Assembly: GCA_903837355.1 (NCBI GenBank) | Contig: CAILUI010000241.1 | Location: forward strand, 1 to 62,168 | Direction: 5' to 3' | DNA from: an uncultured Victivallales bacterium | Lineage (GTDB): Bacteria; Verrucomicrobiota; Lentisphaeria; Oligosphaerales; JAFGRS01 | DNA length: 62,168 nt | Shown here: positions 33,171 to 43,700 of the stretch, piece by piece | Position numbering within the stretch: the first letter of the stretch is position 1 | Layout: every line of letters begins with the position of its first letter | Notes under the pieces: generated by a model | What the model was told of the DNA's origin: nothing | Databases searched by the model: none | Seen by the model: the letters and a program-made list of their open reading frames with translations, nothing else | Program-made: the position numbers and the translations under genes

Positions 33171-35012
33171 ATGCCTGCTGCGCTCGCCTTGCCGCTGCAC
33201 GTGCCCCCGCGCGTGACCCTGTCCGGCGGCCTGTTCATGGACCGTTTCCGGCTCAACCGTAACTACGTGGCCAGCCTCAGCGTCGAGAACCTGCTGCAGA
33301 ACTTCGATCTGGAGGCTGGACGGCGGCAGTGGAGTGAGCGCAACAGCTACAACGGCGGGATGAGCCGCGGCGATGAGCGGCACTGGGGCTGGGAGGCGCC
33401 GACCTGCCAGGTACGTGGCCACTTCGTCGGGCACTGGCTCTCGGCGGCAGCCCGTATCTGGCGGCAGACGGGCGATGCGGAGATCAAAGGCAAAGCCGAC
33501 GCCGTGGTCGACGAGCTCGAGAAGTGCCAGGCGAAGAACGGTGGTGAATGGTGCAGCCCGATCCCGGAGACGTACATGCTCTGGCTGGCCAAAGGCACGC
33601 CGACCTGGGCCCCGCAGTACGTGCACCACAAGACCCTGATGGGACTCATCGACATGCACCGTTACGCCGGCAACGCCAAAGCGCTCGGCATCGCCGACCG
33701 CCTGGCGGACTGGTTCGTGCGCTGGTCTGCCGGCTGCAGCCGGGAGCAACTGGACCGCATCCTCGAGGTCGAGACCGGCGGCATGCTGGAAAGCTGGGCC
33801 GACCTCTACGCCAGCACCGGCGCGGCCAAGTACCGCGATCTCATCGAGCGCTACACCCGCCATCGCCTCTTCGATCCCCTGCTCGCGGGCCGCGACCCGC
33901 TAACCAACATGCACGCCAACACCACCATCCCCGAGGTCCACGGGGCAGCCCGCTGCTACGAGGTCACGGGCGACGAGCGCTGGCGGCGTATCGTCGAGGC
34001 CTACTGGCGTTGCGCCGTCACCGCGCGAGGCACCTTCTGCACGGGCAGCCAGACCGCCGGCGAGATCTGGACGCCGCCCTTCGAGTTCGCCGCCCGCCGG
34101 GGTGACAAGAACCAGGAGCACTGCGTCGTCTACAACCTGATCCGGCTGGCCGACTACCTCTTCCGCTGGACCGGGGCGGCGGAGTTCGCCGACTACATCG
34201 AGCGCAACCTCTACAACGGCATCCTGGCCCAGCAGCATCCGGGCACCGGCCAGATCACCTACTGGCTGCCCCTCGATGCCGGTGCCCACAAGCGCTGGGG
34301 GCACCCCACCTGCGACTTTTGGTGCTGCCACGGCTCGCTGGTCCAGGCCCACAGCCTCTATGCCGACCTCATCGGCTACGAGCACGACGGCGGCCTGACC
34401 CTGGCGCAGTACATCCCCGCGACCGTGCAGACGCATCTGCAGGGCACCGACGTAACCCTGCGGCTGGATCTCGACCAGCGCAACAGCGGTTCCGCCAGCG
34501 ACAACTCCAGTGCCGCCGGGGCCCGGCATCGCCCCACCGCCCTGACCGTCGTCATCGCGGTCTCCGCTACGACGCCCCTCGAGTTCACCCTCAACCTGCG
34601 GCTGCCGGAGTGGCTGGCGGGGAAGGCCGAACTCGAGGTCAACGGCGTTCCCGTGCCGGTGCAGGGCCTGGCGGGCAGCTTCGAACCCCTCCGTCGCCTC
34701 TGGCACAACGACACGGTCCGCCTGACGCTGCCGAAAACCATCACCGCCGCGCCGATCCCCGATGAGCCGGGCACCATGGCCTTCCTCGATGGGCCCGTGG
34801 TCCTGGCCGGACTCTGCGACCACGAGGTCACCCTGATCGGTGACCCGGAACGGCCGGCAACGCTGCTGACGGCTGACAATGAGCGCGAGTGGGGACGCTG
34901 GATGAACGGTTACCGCAGCGTGGGTCAGGCGACCACGATCCGCTTCAAACCCCTGTATGAAGTGGTCGACGAGGCCTATACGCTGTACTTCCCCGTCCGC
35001 CGGCCGGGCTGA
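33171..35012 (+). CDS. GH127 beta-L-arabinofuranosidase-like protein (DUF1680)
   Basis: A 613-aa (alpha/alpha)6-barrel glycosidase that removes beta-L-arabinofuranose from plant-type glycans. Family signatures: FMDRFRLNRNYVASL, QVRGHFVGHWLSAAA, YTLHK-equivalent VHHKTLMGLIDMHRYAGN, GGMLESWADLYA, NMHANTTIPEVHGAARCYEV and ETCGSQ-like FCTGSQTAGEIW. The catalytic zinc site is intact: Glu316 and Cys318 (NQEHC), Cys385 and Cys386 (FWCCHG). These match Glu338/Cys340/Cys417/Cys418 of the HypBA1 enzyme, in which the first Cys of the pair is the nucleophile. No signal peptide is seen, so it is probably cytoplasmic, acting on imported oligosaccharides. GGAG precedes the ATG by about 10 nt. It heads a three-gene plus-strand run. 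Confidence 0.9.
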   Translation: MPAALALPLHVPPRVTLSGGLFMDRFRLNRNYVASLSVENLLQNFDLEAGRRQWSERNSYNGGMSRGDERHWGWEAPTCQVRGHFVGHWLSAAARIWRQTGDAEIKGKADAVVDELEKCQAKNGGEWCSPIPETYMLWLAKGTPTWAPQYVHHKTLMGLIDMHRYAGNAKALGIADRLADWFVRWSAGCSREQLDRILEVETGGMLESWADLYASTGAAKYRDLIERYTRHRLFDPLLAGRDPLTNMHANTTIPEVHGAARCYEVTGDERWRRIVEAYWRCAVTARGTFCTGSQTAGEIWTPPFEFAARRGDKNQEHCVVYNLIRLADYLFRWTGAAEFADYIERNLYNGILAQQHPGTGQITYWLPLDAGAHKRWGHPTCDFWCCHGSLVQAHSLYADLIGYEHDGGLTLAQYIPATVQTHLQGTDVTLRLDLDQRNSGSASDNSSAAGARHRPTALTVVIAVSATTPLEFTLNLRLPEWLAGKAELEVNGVPVPVQGLAGSFEPLRRLWHNDTVRLTLPKTITAAPIPDEPGTMAFLDGPVVLAGLCDHEVTLIGDPERPATLLTADNEREWGRWMNGYRSVGQATTIRFKPLYEVVDEAYTLYFPVRRPG

Positions 35013-35055
35013 CCCGGTCCGGACCTGCCCGAGACTACCACGGAGTGCTGGAACG

Positions 35056-36249
35056 ATGGGAATACTGCCCTGGCGACGGGCGCTGACAGGGCCCATGACC
35101 GGCACCGGCCGCTGGGCCCTCCCCGGCGGCGCCGAACTGCGCGCCGAGTTCGCGGGCGGCAACATCATCTGCGAGAAGGTGAAGGGCGATCATATCACCC
35201 TGCGCCAGGACCGGCGCGATACCGAGGGCTGGTGGTTCTGGTGGCACTTCGGCGTCCGCGGCGCCGCCGGACGCACGCTCACGTTCCACTTCGCTGACAA
35301 AGACGTCATCGGCACCCGCGGGCCGGCACTGAGTAACGACGGTGGGCAGTCCTGGTCATGGCTTGGGCGGCAGCGACCGGCGGAGTTCACGTACACCTTT
35401 CCAGGCACCACCGCCGAGGTGCGCTGCGCGTTCGCGATCCCCTACCTCGAGGCCGACCTGCGGCGCTTCCTGCAGCACCACGTTCCCTCGACGCACCTCC
35501 GCCTGGGCGAACTCTGCCGCACGGCGGCGGGCCGTACGGCCGAGTGCCTGCATGCCGGCCGACGCGCTGACGCGGCGTCGTACTGCCTGCTGGTCACGGC
35601 TCGCCATCACGCCTGCGAGTCGGTCGCCAATTTCATCCTCGAGGGCCTCCTCGATGCCATCCTCGCCGAGGATGAGACGGGCGCCTGGTACCGCCAGAAT
35701 GTCGACGTGCGGCTGGTTCCGTTCGTCGATAAGGACGGTGTCGAGAATGGGGACCAAGGCAAGAACCGGCGACCACGGGACCACAACCGCGACTACGCCG
35801 ATCCCAGCGTCCACGCCACCGTTCAGGCCCTGCGCGCCCTCGTCCCGACCTGGTCCGCCGGCCGGCCGCTGCTGGCGCTTGACCTGCACTGTCCCCATAT
35901 CAGCGGCGCCTGGAACGAACACGTCTACTTCGTCGGACAGGACCACCCGCAGCAGTGGCAGGAGACGACGCGGCTGGCGCAGCACCTCGAGCGCCACCGC
36001 TCCGGGCCGGTACCGTACGCCGCCGCCGACAACCTGCCCTTTGGCAAGGCCTGGAACACCGGCGCCAACTACAGCGCCGGCTGCAGCTTCGGGCGCTGGA
36101 TCCAGAGCCTCCCCAACACCCGCCTCGGGGCCGGACTCGAGTTCCCGTACGCCAACGTCAAGGACTGGACCGTCACGCCCGCCGGTGTCCGCACTTTCGG
36201 CAAAGACCTGGCGCAGGCCGTCCGTGCATACTGTCAGGAGCTATGTTAA
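35056..36249 (+). CDS. M14-type zinc carboxypeptidase-like protein
   Basis: A 397-aa protein. About 1-120 is a beta-rich domain (LRQDRRDTEGWWFWWHFGV, GGQSWSWLG) like the N-terminal domain of cytosolic carboxypeptidase-type M14 proteins. The metallopeptidase part has TARHHACESVANF, giving HxxE (His185, Glu188), then LDLHCPH (His278 as third zinc ligand) and GAGLEFPYAN (Glu362, candidate general base). No export signal is seen. ATG 35056 (MGILPW) has GGAG 10 nt upstream; the frame is open earlier but overlaps the GH127 gene. Gap of 43 nt after GH127, and the next gene starts 3 nt after its stop. Substrate unknown; removal of acidic or capped C-termini is only a guess from the family. Confidence 0.75.
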   Translation: MGILPWRRALTGPMTGTGRWALPGGAELRAEFAGGNIICEKVKGDHITLRQDRRDTEGWWFWWHFGVRGAAGRTLTFHFADKDVIGTRGPALSNDGGQSWSWLGRQRPAEFTYTFPGTTAEVRCAFAIPYLEADLRRFLQHHVPSTHLRLGELCRTAAGRTAECLHAGRRADAASYCLLVTARHHACESVANFILEGLLDAILAEDETGAWYRQNVDVRLVPFVDKDGVENGDQGKNRRPRDHNRDYADPSVHATVQALRALVPTWSAGRPLLALDLHCPHISGAWNEHVYFVGQDHPQQWQETTRLAQHLERHRSGPVPYAAADNLPFGKAWNTGANYSAGCSFGRWIQSLPNTRLGAGLEFPYANVKDWTVTPAGVRTFGKDLAQAVRAYCQELC

Positions 36250-36252
36250 GGC

Positions 36253-37464
36253 ATGCTCTTCGCCGAACTCATCCAAGATGCCCTGCAACCGCAAACCGGC
36301 GCGCGCCGCCGTCTGGCCATGGAGCCCCTCGTCCACCTCAAGTACGGGGACGAGCTGGCCGCCAAGAACCAGGCACTGCAGGCGTTCTGGAAAGGGCACC
36401 AGTTGCCGCTGGCACCCGCGGCGGTCATTGCCGCACCGCGACCACGGCACTACCGCACCACCACCCGCCGACAAGCCGTTTACCACCGCGGTCACCTCAG
36501 CCTGGTGGCCCTGCAGGAAGACGGCACCCCGGCCACCCAGACGGCCACCACCTCGCACCTGGAACCGACCGAGCACGCGGCGCTCTACCGCTTCCTCGGC
36601 GAGCGGCTGAACGAACCGCACTTCCGCCCGCTGGCCAGCGTGCTGAACTTCGCCATCATCCGCGGCAGCTACAGCGAACGCACCGTCATCTTCAACGTCT
36701 GCGAGTTGGATGGCACCATCGTCAGGAAACTGAAGATGATGGCAGCGCTGCTCCCGGAGTTCGACCGCGCCATCATCTCGGCCTTCATGTTCTTTGATCC
36801 CAGCCGCTCGCGTTACTACCTCGACAGCCGGCAGGAAGTCGACGGCCTGAAGACCAAGAAGCTGTTCGGCCCGAGCGTGCTGGTGGTGACCTTCCACGGC
36901 AACCGCTACCTCTACTACCCGACCGGCTTCACGCAGGTCAACGAAGCCATGGTGCCACTGCTGCTCTCGGCGGTCCGGGACCTGCTCTGTCCAACCCCCG
37001 CCGAGCATCTGCTCGATCTGTACTGCGGCTATGGCCTGTTCACCCACTTCCTGGCCTCAGGCTATGCCCACGCGGCGGGGCTGGATGCGGCGCCCGAGAG
37101 CATCGAAGCGGCGCAGCAGAATAGCCGTTTCTTCCCCCCCGGAAACCGCGTCACCTTCCGCGTCAGCCGCATCGAAGGGGAAAGCGTCGTGCACCACCTC
37201 CCGCGCCCGGACGGGCATGCCGAAGCCCTCCTGGCAGACCCGCCCCGGCAAGGCATGCCGACGCCGGTGATCGCAGCCCTCGCCGGCCGGGCGCCGGCCA
37301 GGGTCGTCCAGGCCTGCTGCGGCATCGACGAGGTGCCACGCCAGATTGTCGCCTGGCAGAGCAGCGGCTACCGCCTGACCGCCGCGGTTCCCCTCGACCT
37401 CTTCGCCGGAACCCCGCACCTGGAAACGCTGCTGTGCTTTGCGCCCGACCGGCAGGCGCCCTGA
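36253..37464 (+). CDS. TrmA/RlmD-family RNA m5U methyltransferase-like protein
   Basis: A SAM-dependent methyltransferase of 403 aa, expected to methylate uridine C5 in tRNA or rRNA. The N-terminal 220 residues give the TrmA-type insert; there is no TRAM domain and no CxxxxxCxxC iron-sulfur cluster. FTQVNEAMVPLLL is the Q-x-N motif, LLDLYCGYGLFTHFLA the SAM site (near 253), and ADPPRQGM motif IV. The nucleophile motif, usually SCNP or SCDP, reads QACCGIDEVPR: Cys is kept but Pro is replaced by Gly. The late HLETLLCF keeps the base Glu. The start is 3 nt after the previous stop, within reach of AGGAG at 36237, so translation is probably coupled. Target site cannot be told. Confidence 0.78.
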   Translation: MLFAELIQDALQPQTGARRRLAMEPLVHLKYGDELAAKNQALQAFWKGHQLPLAPAAVIAAPRPRHYRTTTRRQAVYHRGHLSLVALQEDGTPATQTATTSHLEPTEHAALYRFLGERLNEPHFRPLASVLNFAIIRGSYSERTVIFNVCELDGTIVRKLKMMAALLPEFDRAIISAFMFFDPSRSRYYLDSRQEVDGLKTKKLFGPSVLVVTFHGNRYLYYPTGFTQVNEAMVPLLLSAVRDLLCPTPAEHLLDLYCGYGLFTHFLASGYAHAAGLDAAPESIEAAQQNSRFFPPGNRVTFRVSRIEGESVVHHLPRPDGHAEALLADPPRQGMPTPVIAALAGRAPARVVQACCGIDEVPRQIVAWQSSGYRLTAAVPLDLFAGTPHLETLLCFAPDRQAP

Positions 37465-37510
37465 TCACCCGCCACGGTGAAGGCGGTACCCATGCCTGGG
37501 TGGTGATGCC

Positions 37511-37681
37511 TCAGTGAAGTCCGCAGCAGCCGGCTTAGCGGGCAGGCTTTGGAGGGCGAACCTCCCCAGCCTGCGTGCAGGCGGTGAGCCGTCTGCCGTT
37601 TCCAGCCTCTGGCCGGTGGCTCAGCGGCGCGTGCGCGCCTGGGGAGCTTCGCCCTCCAGGGGTCCGCGCAGACTTCACTGA
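37511..37681. repeat. 171-bp multi-arm inverted-repeat element
   Basis: The ends are perfect inverted repeats: TCAGTGAAGTC (37511-37521) and GACTTCACTGA (37671-37681). Further in, 'tggagggcgaacctccccag' (37550-37569) pairs with 'ctggggagcttcgccctcca' (37639-37658), and GCCTGC/GCAGGC (37569-37582) and GAGCC/GGCTC (near 37588 and 37619) make inner hairpins. It fills most of the 316-bp gene-free gap (37465-37780) before the giant VWA gene. A MITE-like element or structured RNA are both possible. Confidence 0.8.
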
Positions 37682-37780
37682 AGCCTTACGCCTGGGTGGT
37701 TCGCGGGTGTTGACGCAGTGCCTGTTGGCGTGTATTTTCCCTAGCAGTCAGATAGTGATCCCAAACAAGCGGGGTGCGCC

Positions 37781-40700
37781 ATGAAGAGCCTCACTGCAAT
37801 GTGGTCTCGGCGGGTGACGGCAGCCATCGGGATGATGGCCTGCCTGCTGGGCCTGAGCCTGTTCGCCGTGGACGCCGCCAAGGCGCCGCTGCCCGGGACG
37901 CCGGAGTACGCCGCCTGGAAGGCGGCGCTGGTTGGCGCGCCCGCAGGTAGCACCAAGGACGTGACTGTCGCCAATGCCTACATGTCGATGGGTTGCGGCG
38001 ACTACGGGCACTGGGGCCTGAAGACCCTGGCCGGGGATCCCGACAACCCAAACGACAACAACAAGAACCTGATCTTCTCCACCTACGACGGCTGGTCCAA
38101 CGGTCTCTCCGTGGAAATCGACGGGACCCTCTACGTCCTCGCCGACACTGATGCCTATGCGAACAGTACGGTGGCCGTGGGTGGAGGGGGTACCTACGCC
38201 ACCATCTCGTGGACTATCGGTGACGTCACCCTCACGGGCACCTATGATCTGGTCGCCAGCGACTCCGGCCGCGCCGACACCGGGCGCTTCACCTATACCT
38301 TCACCAATCCGCCCGGCAAGGCCACCCACGTCATCAGCCTCAAGGTCGGCCTGGACACCAAGGTTGGGGGTAACGACGAGGCCCGCCTGGCCACGGCCTC
38401 GGGCATTACCACCACGGAGATTGGTTTCGGCGCCACGGGCAGCGGCGGCAGTTACACCTACCCCGTCCCCGACTTCTGGCAGGCCTTTGAGTACGACGAC
38501 CCGGCCGCACCGGGGACGGTGGGCCAAGGCACTTTCGTCGGCGGCGGCGCCACCAAGCCCGACAAGTTCGTCATGGGGAATTGGTCCGAGGTCTCCAACG
38601 GCTCCAATTTCGACTACGACCCAACCGGCTCGACCTATGACGACAGCGCCGTCGGCATGTGGTGGTTCGACCGCTCCCTGCCGGCCGGGACCTCGAGGTC
38701 CTTTGTGGTCCTCTACGGTCTCGGCCGCGTCAGCAGCGGCGGTACCGACCTGCGCATGAGCGTCGCCGCCCCGGGCGCCCTGAGCGCCGCCGGCAGCACC
38801 TTCACCCCCAACCCGTTCTCGGTGAATGTGACCCTGCTGAACATGACCGGGTTCACCCTGACCAACCTGCCCGTGACCATCGCCCTGCCGGCCGGCCTGA
38901 CCGTGGCCGGCGGCGGCAGCAGCACCCAGTATGTGACCTCGCTCGCCCATGGCGACACCACGCTGGTCTCATTCTCCGTGCGGGCCGACCCCGCCTACGG
39001 CGGGCAGACGCTGACCTACACCGTCACCGCCGGTGCCGGCCAGTCCTACGCCGTCTCGGTCAGCAAGACCGTCGAACTGCCCCGCGTGCTGGTCGACTGC
39101 GACGCCTCGCTCTGGAACTTCGCGCATGTGATGGGCACGGGCTACGTCGACCGCAGCCGCTGGCCGGAGATCGTCACCACGGTGCGTGTCGACACTGACG
39201 CCGGAGGCCGTTGCGGCCTGACCGCGGCGCACTTCGCCGTGACCGAGGATGGCGTGGCGCAGACGCTGACCTCGGTAACCTGCGCCTCCACCGACGGCTC
39301 GGTCGCCGACATCGTCCTCATCTTCGACGATACCAGCAGCATGAGCGGCCAGATCGGCACCATGAAGACCAAAGCCACCCAGTTCGCCAACGATATCGTC
39401 GCCGCCGGCGTCAATGCCCGCTTCGGCCTGGTCTCCTTCGGCGACAAAGCCGAGGTTGGCCTCGACCTGAACCTCACCAGCAGTGTGGCCAACTTCCAGG
39501 CCGCCGTGAACGCCCTGGTGGCAAACGGGGGCGGCGACTATCCCGAGTCGCCCCTGGACGCGATCATGCTGGCCGTGCGCGACATGACCTGGCGCTCCGG
39601 CTCGCAGCGCATTTTTGTGGTGATCACCGACGCATCCGTGCATACGCTCAGCGATGGCTCCGGACTGTCGGCCTACAACATGCCGGAAACGACCGCGGCG
39701 GTCAAAGCCATCGGCGGCTCGGTCTTCGCGGTCGGCCCCAACCTCAGCAAGGACGGCGGTCTGGACAACGACGGCAAACCTCTGGCGGCCAAAGCCTACG
39801 GCGCCGTGAATGACATCAAGACCCTGGCCCTCGATACCGGCGGCTTCTGGCAGGACATCGACGTCGCCGACTTCAGCGCCTTCGTCGACGAGATCGTGCA
39901 TGTCATCGCCTCACTCTACACGGTCACCTACAGCACCAGCAATGCGACCCTCGATGGGCTCTGGCGCGCCGTGATCGTCACCGTCACCGACCCCTGGGCG
40001 ACCCCGCCGGTCGGCAAGGCTGCGACCGTCGGCCTGAGCGACTGCGACGACGGCACCTACCAGGCCCCCTTCGACACCATCGACTGTGACACGGGCGCGG
40101 GCGACTTCGTCCATGTCATGGCCGTCGGTTACGCCACCACCGCGGTCTTCCCCGAAATCACCGCCACCGTGCGCGTCGACAGTGCAGCCGGACGCGCCTG
40201 CGAACTCACCAAGCCCGACTTCGCCGCGGCCGAGGACGGCGTCTGGCAGACCATCACCTCCGTCACCTGCGCCGGCACCGGCGGCTCGGTGGCCGATATC
40301 GCCATCGTCTTTGACGACACCTCCAGCATGAGCGGCCAGATCGGCACCATGAAGGCCAAGGCCACACAGTTTGTCAACGACATCACCGCCCGCGGCGTCA
40401 ATGCCCGCTTTGCCCTGGTCTCCTTCAAGGACGACGAGACCATCCGCCAAGAGTTCACCACTGACGTCAGCGCCTACCAGAGCGCGATCAACGCCCTGTC
40501 GGCCGCGGGCGGCGACGATGCGCCCGAAACCTCCTTCGATGCGGTTATGCTGGCCCTGACCGGCCTGACCTGGCGCGATGCCGCGCAGAAAATCATCGTC
40601 GTGATCACCGATGCCCCCTCGCACTACCGTGGCGATGGCACGGCCTACGCCTCCTCCACCCTGGCCGAGGTCAAGGCCGAATGCAGCGCTCGCGGCGCCT

Positions 40701-43700
40701 CGGTCTTCGCGGTGGGCCCGGCCCTGACCAAGGGCATGCTCACGGACAACGACGGCAAGCCGGTGGCCATCGCCGCCGCCAAGACCGAGCGCCTCGACGA
40801 TATCCGCCTCCTGGCCGAGGGCACCGGCGGTTTCTGGCAGAACATCGCCACCGCCGACTTCGGCGCCTTTGTGGATGAGATCATCGACGTGGTCGCCTCC
40901 CTGTATACCGTTGTCTACACGACGGCGAACAGCGCCTTCGACGGCACCCTGCGGGCCGTCGTCATCCAGGTGACCGACCCCGTGGAAGGCACCGACTGCG
41001 ACAACGGTACCTACCGCGCCCCCCTGGGGCCGACCACCTGCACCAACGGCCTGGGTAACGACTTCGTGAACGTCATGGCGGTCGGCTATTCCGCCGCCGG
41101 CATCTTCCCGCAGATCACCGCCACCGTGCGCGTCGACTCCGACGCCGGCCGCGCCTGCGCGCTCAGCAAACCGAACTTCGCCCTGACCGAGGACGGCACG
41201 GCGCAAACCATCACCTCCGTTACCTGCGCCGGGACCGCCGGCTCGGTGGCCGACGTGGTCTTCATCTTTGACGATACCAGCAGCATGAGCGGCCAGATCA
41301 GCACCATGAAAGCGAAGGCGACCCAGTTCGCCAGCGACATCGTGGCGGCGGGCGTCGACGCCCGCTTCGGCCTGGTCTCTTTCGGCGACAAAGCAGAGAT
41401 CACCTTCGACCTCAACCTCACCAGCACGGTGGCAACGTTCCAGGCGGCCGTGAATGGCCTCGTCGCCAGTGGCGGCGGCGACTTCCCCGAATCGCCCCTG
41501 GACGCGATCATGCGGGCCATCCGCGATATGACCTGGCGCGCGGGCTCGCAGCGCATCTTCGTGGTCATCACGGACGCAGCGGTGCATACGGCCAGCGATG
41601 GTTCCGGGCTCTCGGACTACAACATGCCGGAGACCACCGCCGCCGTCAGCGCCATGGGCGGGACTGTCTTCGCCGTGGGGCCTGCCCTCACCAAGGACAA
41701 CCTCCTGGGCAACGACGGCAAGCCCGTGGCCGCGAAAGCCTACGGCGCCGTCAATGACATCAAGACCATCGCCCTCGACACCGGCGGCTACTGGCAGAAC
41801 CTCGCCACCGCCGACTTCAGCACCTTCCTCGATGGCATCGTCCATGTCATCACCTCGCTCTACACCGTCATCTACACGACCAGCAATGCGACGCTGGACG
41901 GCAGTTGGCGCGACGTGATTGTCTCCGTCACCGATCCGGTCAAGGGTACCGACTGCGACAACGGCGAGTACCAGGCGCCGCTGGAATGTCTGGAACTGCT
42001 GGCGGAGCCCCTCGAGATCAGTACCTCCTGCATGACCGGCACCTCGCCCGCCAGTGCGAGCTTCCGGGTCAGGAACGGCTGCACCGGTACCCTGCACTAC
42101 ACGCTCAGTGAATCGGTACCGTGGCTGTCAGTCCCGTCCAGCGGCACCGCGACCGGGGCCGATTGGGACAACGTCACCGTCACCTTCGCTAGCAGCTCCC
42201 TGCCGGCCGGCAACTACGTGGGCGAAATCACCGTCAGCGGCGGCGGCAGCAGCGAAGTCGTCACCGTCCATCTGCAGGTGCTCGACCTCTTCGTCGAGCG
42301 CACCTTCCCGCCTGGCTGCCATAACGCCGGCGACCTGATCGAGGTCTCAGTGACGATCACCTACGGCGGCCTCGGCACGGTGCGCAGCCTGGCCGTCTTC
42401 GAGGAACTGCCGGCCGGCTGGAGCTTCGAAGGCGTAACCAGCACTCCCGAGCCGGACATTGCACCCGGACCCGGCGCCAGCGGCCTGTGCGAGTTCTCCT
42501 GGCTGGGTATCCCGGCCCTGCCCCACGTCTTCAAGTACCAGGTGCGCGCGCCGTCTTTCAAGACCGCGTCGGAAGGCGATTACGGTCTGCACTGCTTCTG
42601 GGGCGAGACCAAGTACCGCACCACCGGCGCCGAAATCACGGTACCGATCCTGGGCCAACAGTGCATCGAACTGCGGGATTGCTCCGTCGTCAGTTGCGAC
42701 CCGCACCAGGCCGACCAGAATGGCGACTGGCGCATCCAACTGACCTCCGATGCGGCCGCCGGGCTGCCGGGCGAGCTGACGCGCATGATCCAGTTCTATA
42801 ACCGCCGCGGCTACCACTGCCAGGCCGGAACCGAGGATGGCTACGCGCCTGCCGTCGGCGCCACCTCCTGCACCCCGCACCAAACCGACCAGAACGGCGA
42901 CTGGGTGGTGCAACTCTCGCCCGACCTGACCCGCATCATCCAGTTCTACAATAGCGGTGGCTATCACTGCGAAGCCGGGACCGAGGATGGCTATGCTCCG
43001 GGGCTGCTGGCGATAGCCAAGGCCAGCGCCGTGAAAGGCACTCTGACCACGGTGCGCAGTTTTGGCAGCGAACGTTACACCGCCGGCAGTACCCTCGACG
43101 TGTCGGTGACGCTGTCGCACAGCACGCCGGCCGCCCTGTCGAGTCTCGCCGTGCAGGAAAGGCTGCCGACAGGCTGGACCTTCAACAGCGTCGTCAGCAC
43201 CCCGGCCCCCAGCATCAAACCGGTCGCCGGCGCCACGGGGACCCTCGGCTTCGCCTGGGTCACCATCCCCTCGCGCTGGCCGGTGACCCTGACCTACCGG
43301 GTCAACGTCCCCGCCGGCACCACCGGCACCAAGAGCGTCACGGGGACGGCCAGCTTCCGTGAGGACTCCGGAGAGACCTCGGTAACGACCGCGGCCAGCA
43401 CCATCGTCAGCTCCGAGGTCACGGTGACCTTTGCGGCCGGCGTTGGCGGCAGCATCAGCGGGACGACGTCGCAGACCGTCTTCTACGGCGGCAGTACGAC
43501 GCCGGTGACCGCGGCAGCGTCCTTCGGCTACGTCTTCACCCAGTGGGACGACGGCTCCACCGCCAACCCGCGCACCCTGACCAACGTCACCGCCACCCAG
43601 ACGCGGACCGCCGCGTTCCGCCTGGCCAACGCCGTCGCCCCCAACGGCAGCTTCCTGGCCGTGATCAGCCCCGCCGACGTGACCGCGGGCCGCGGCCTGT

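Noticed and set aside
39911..42097. Antisense open frame of about 728 codons over the VWA modules
   Set aside because: Repeats only because the sense strand repeats; no family similarity and no start signal.
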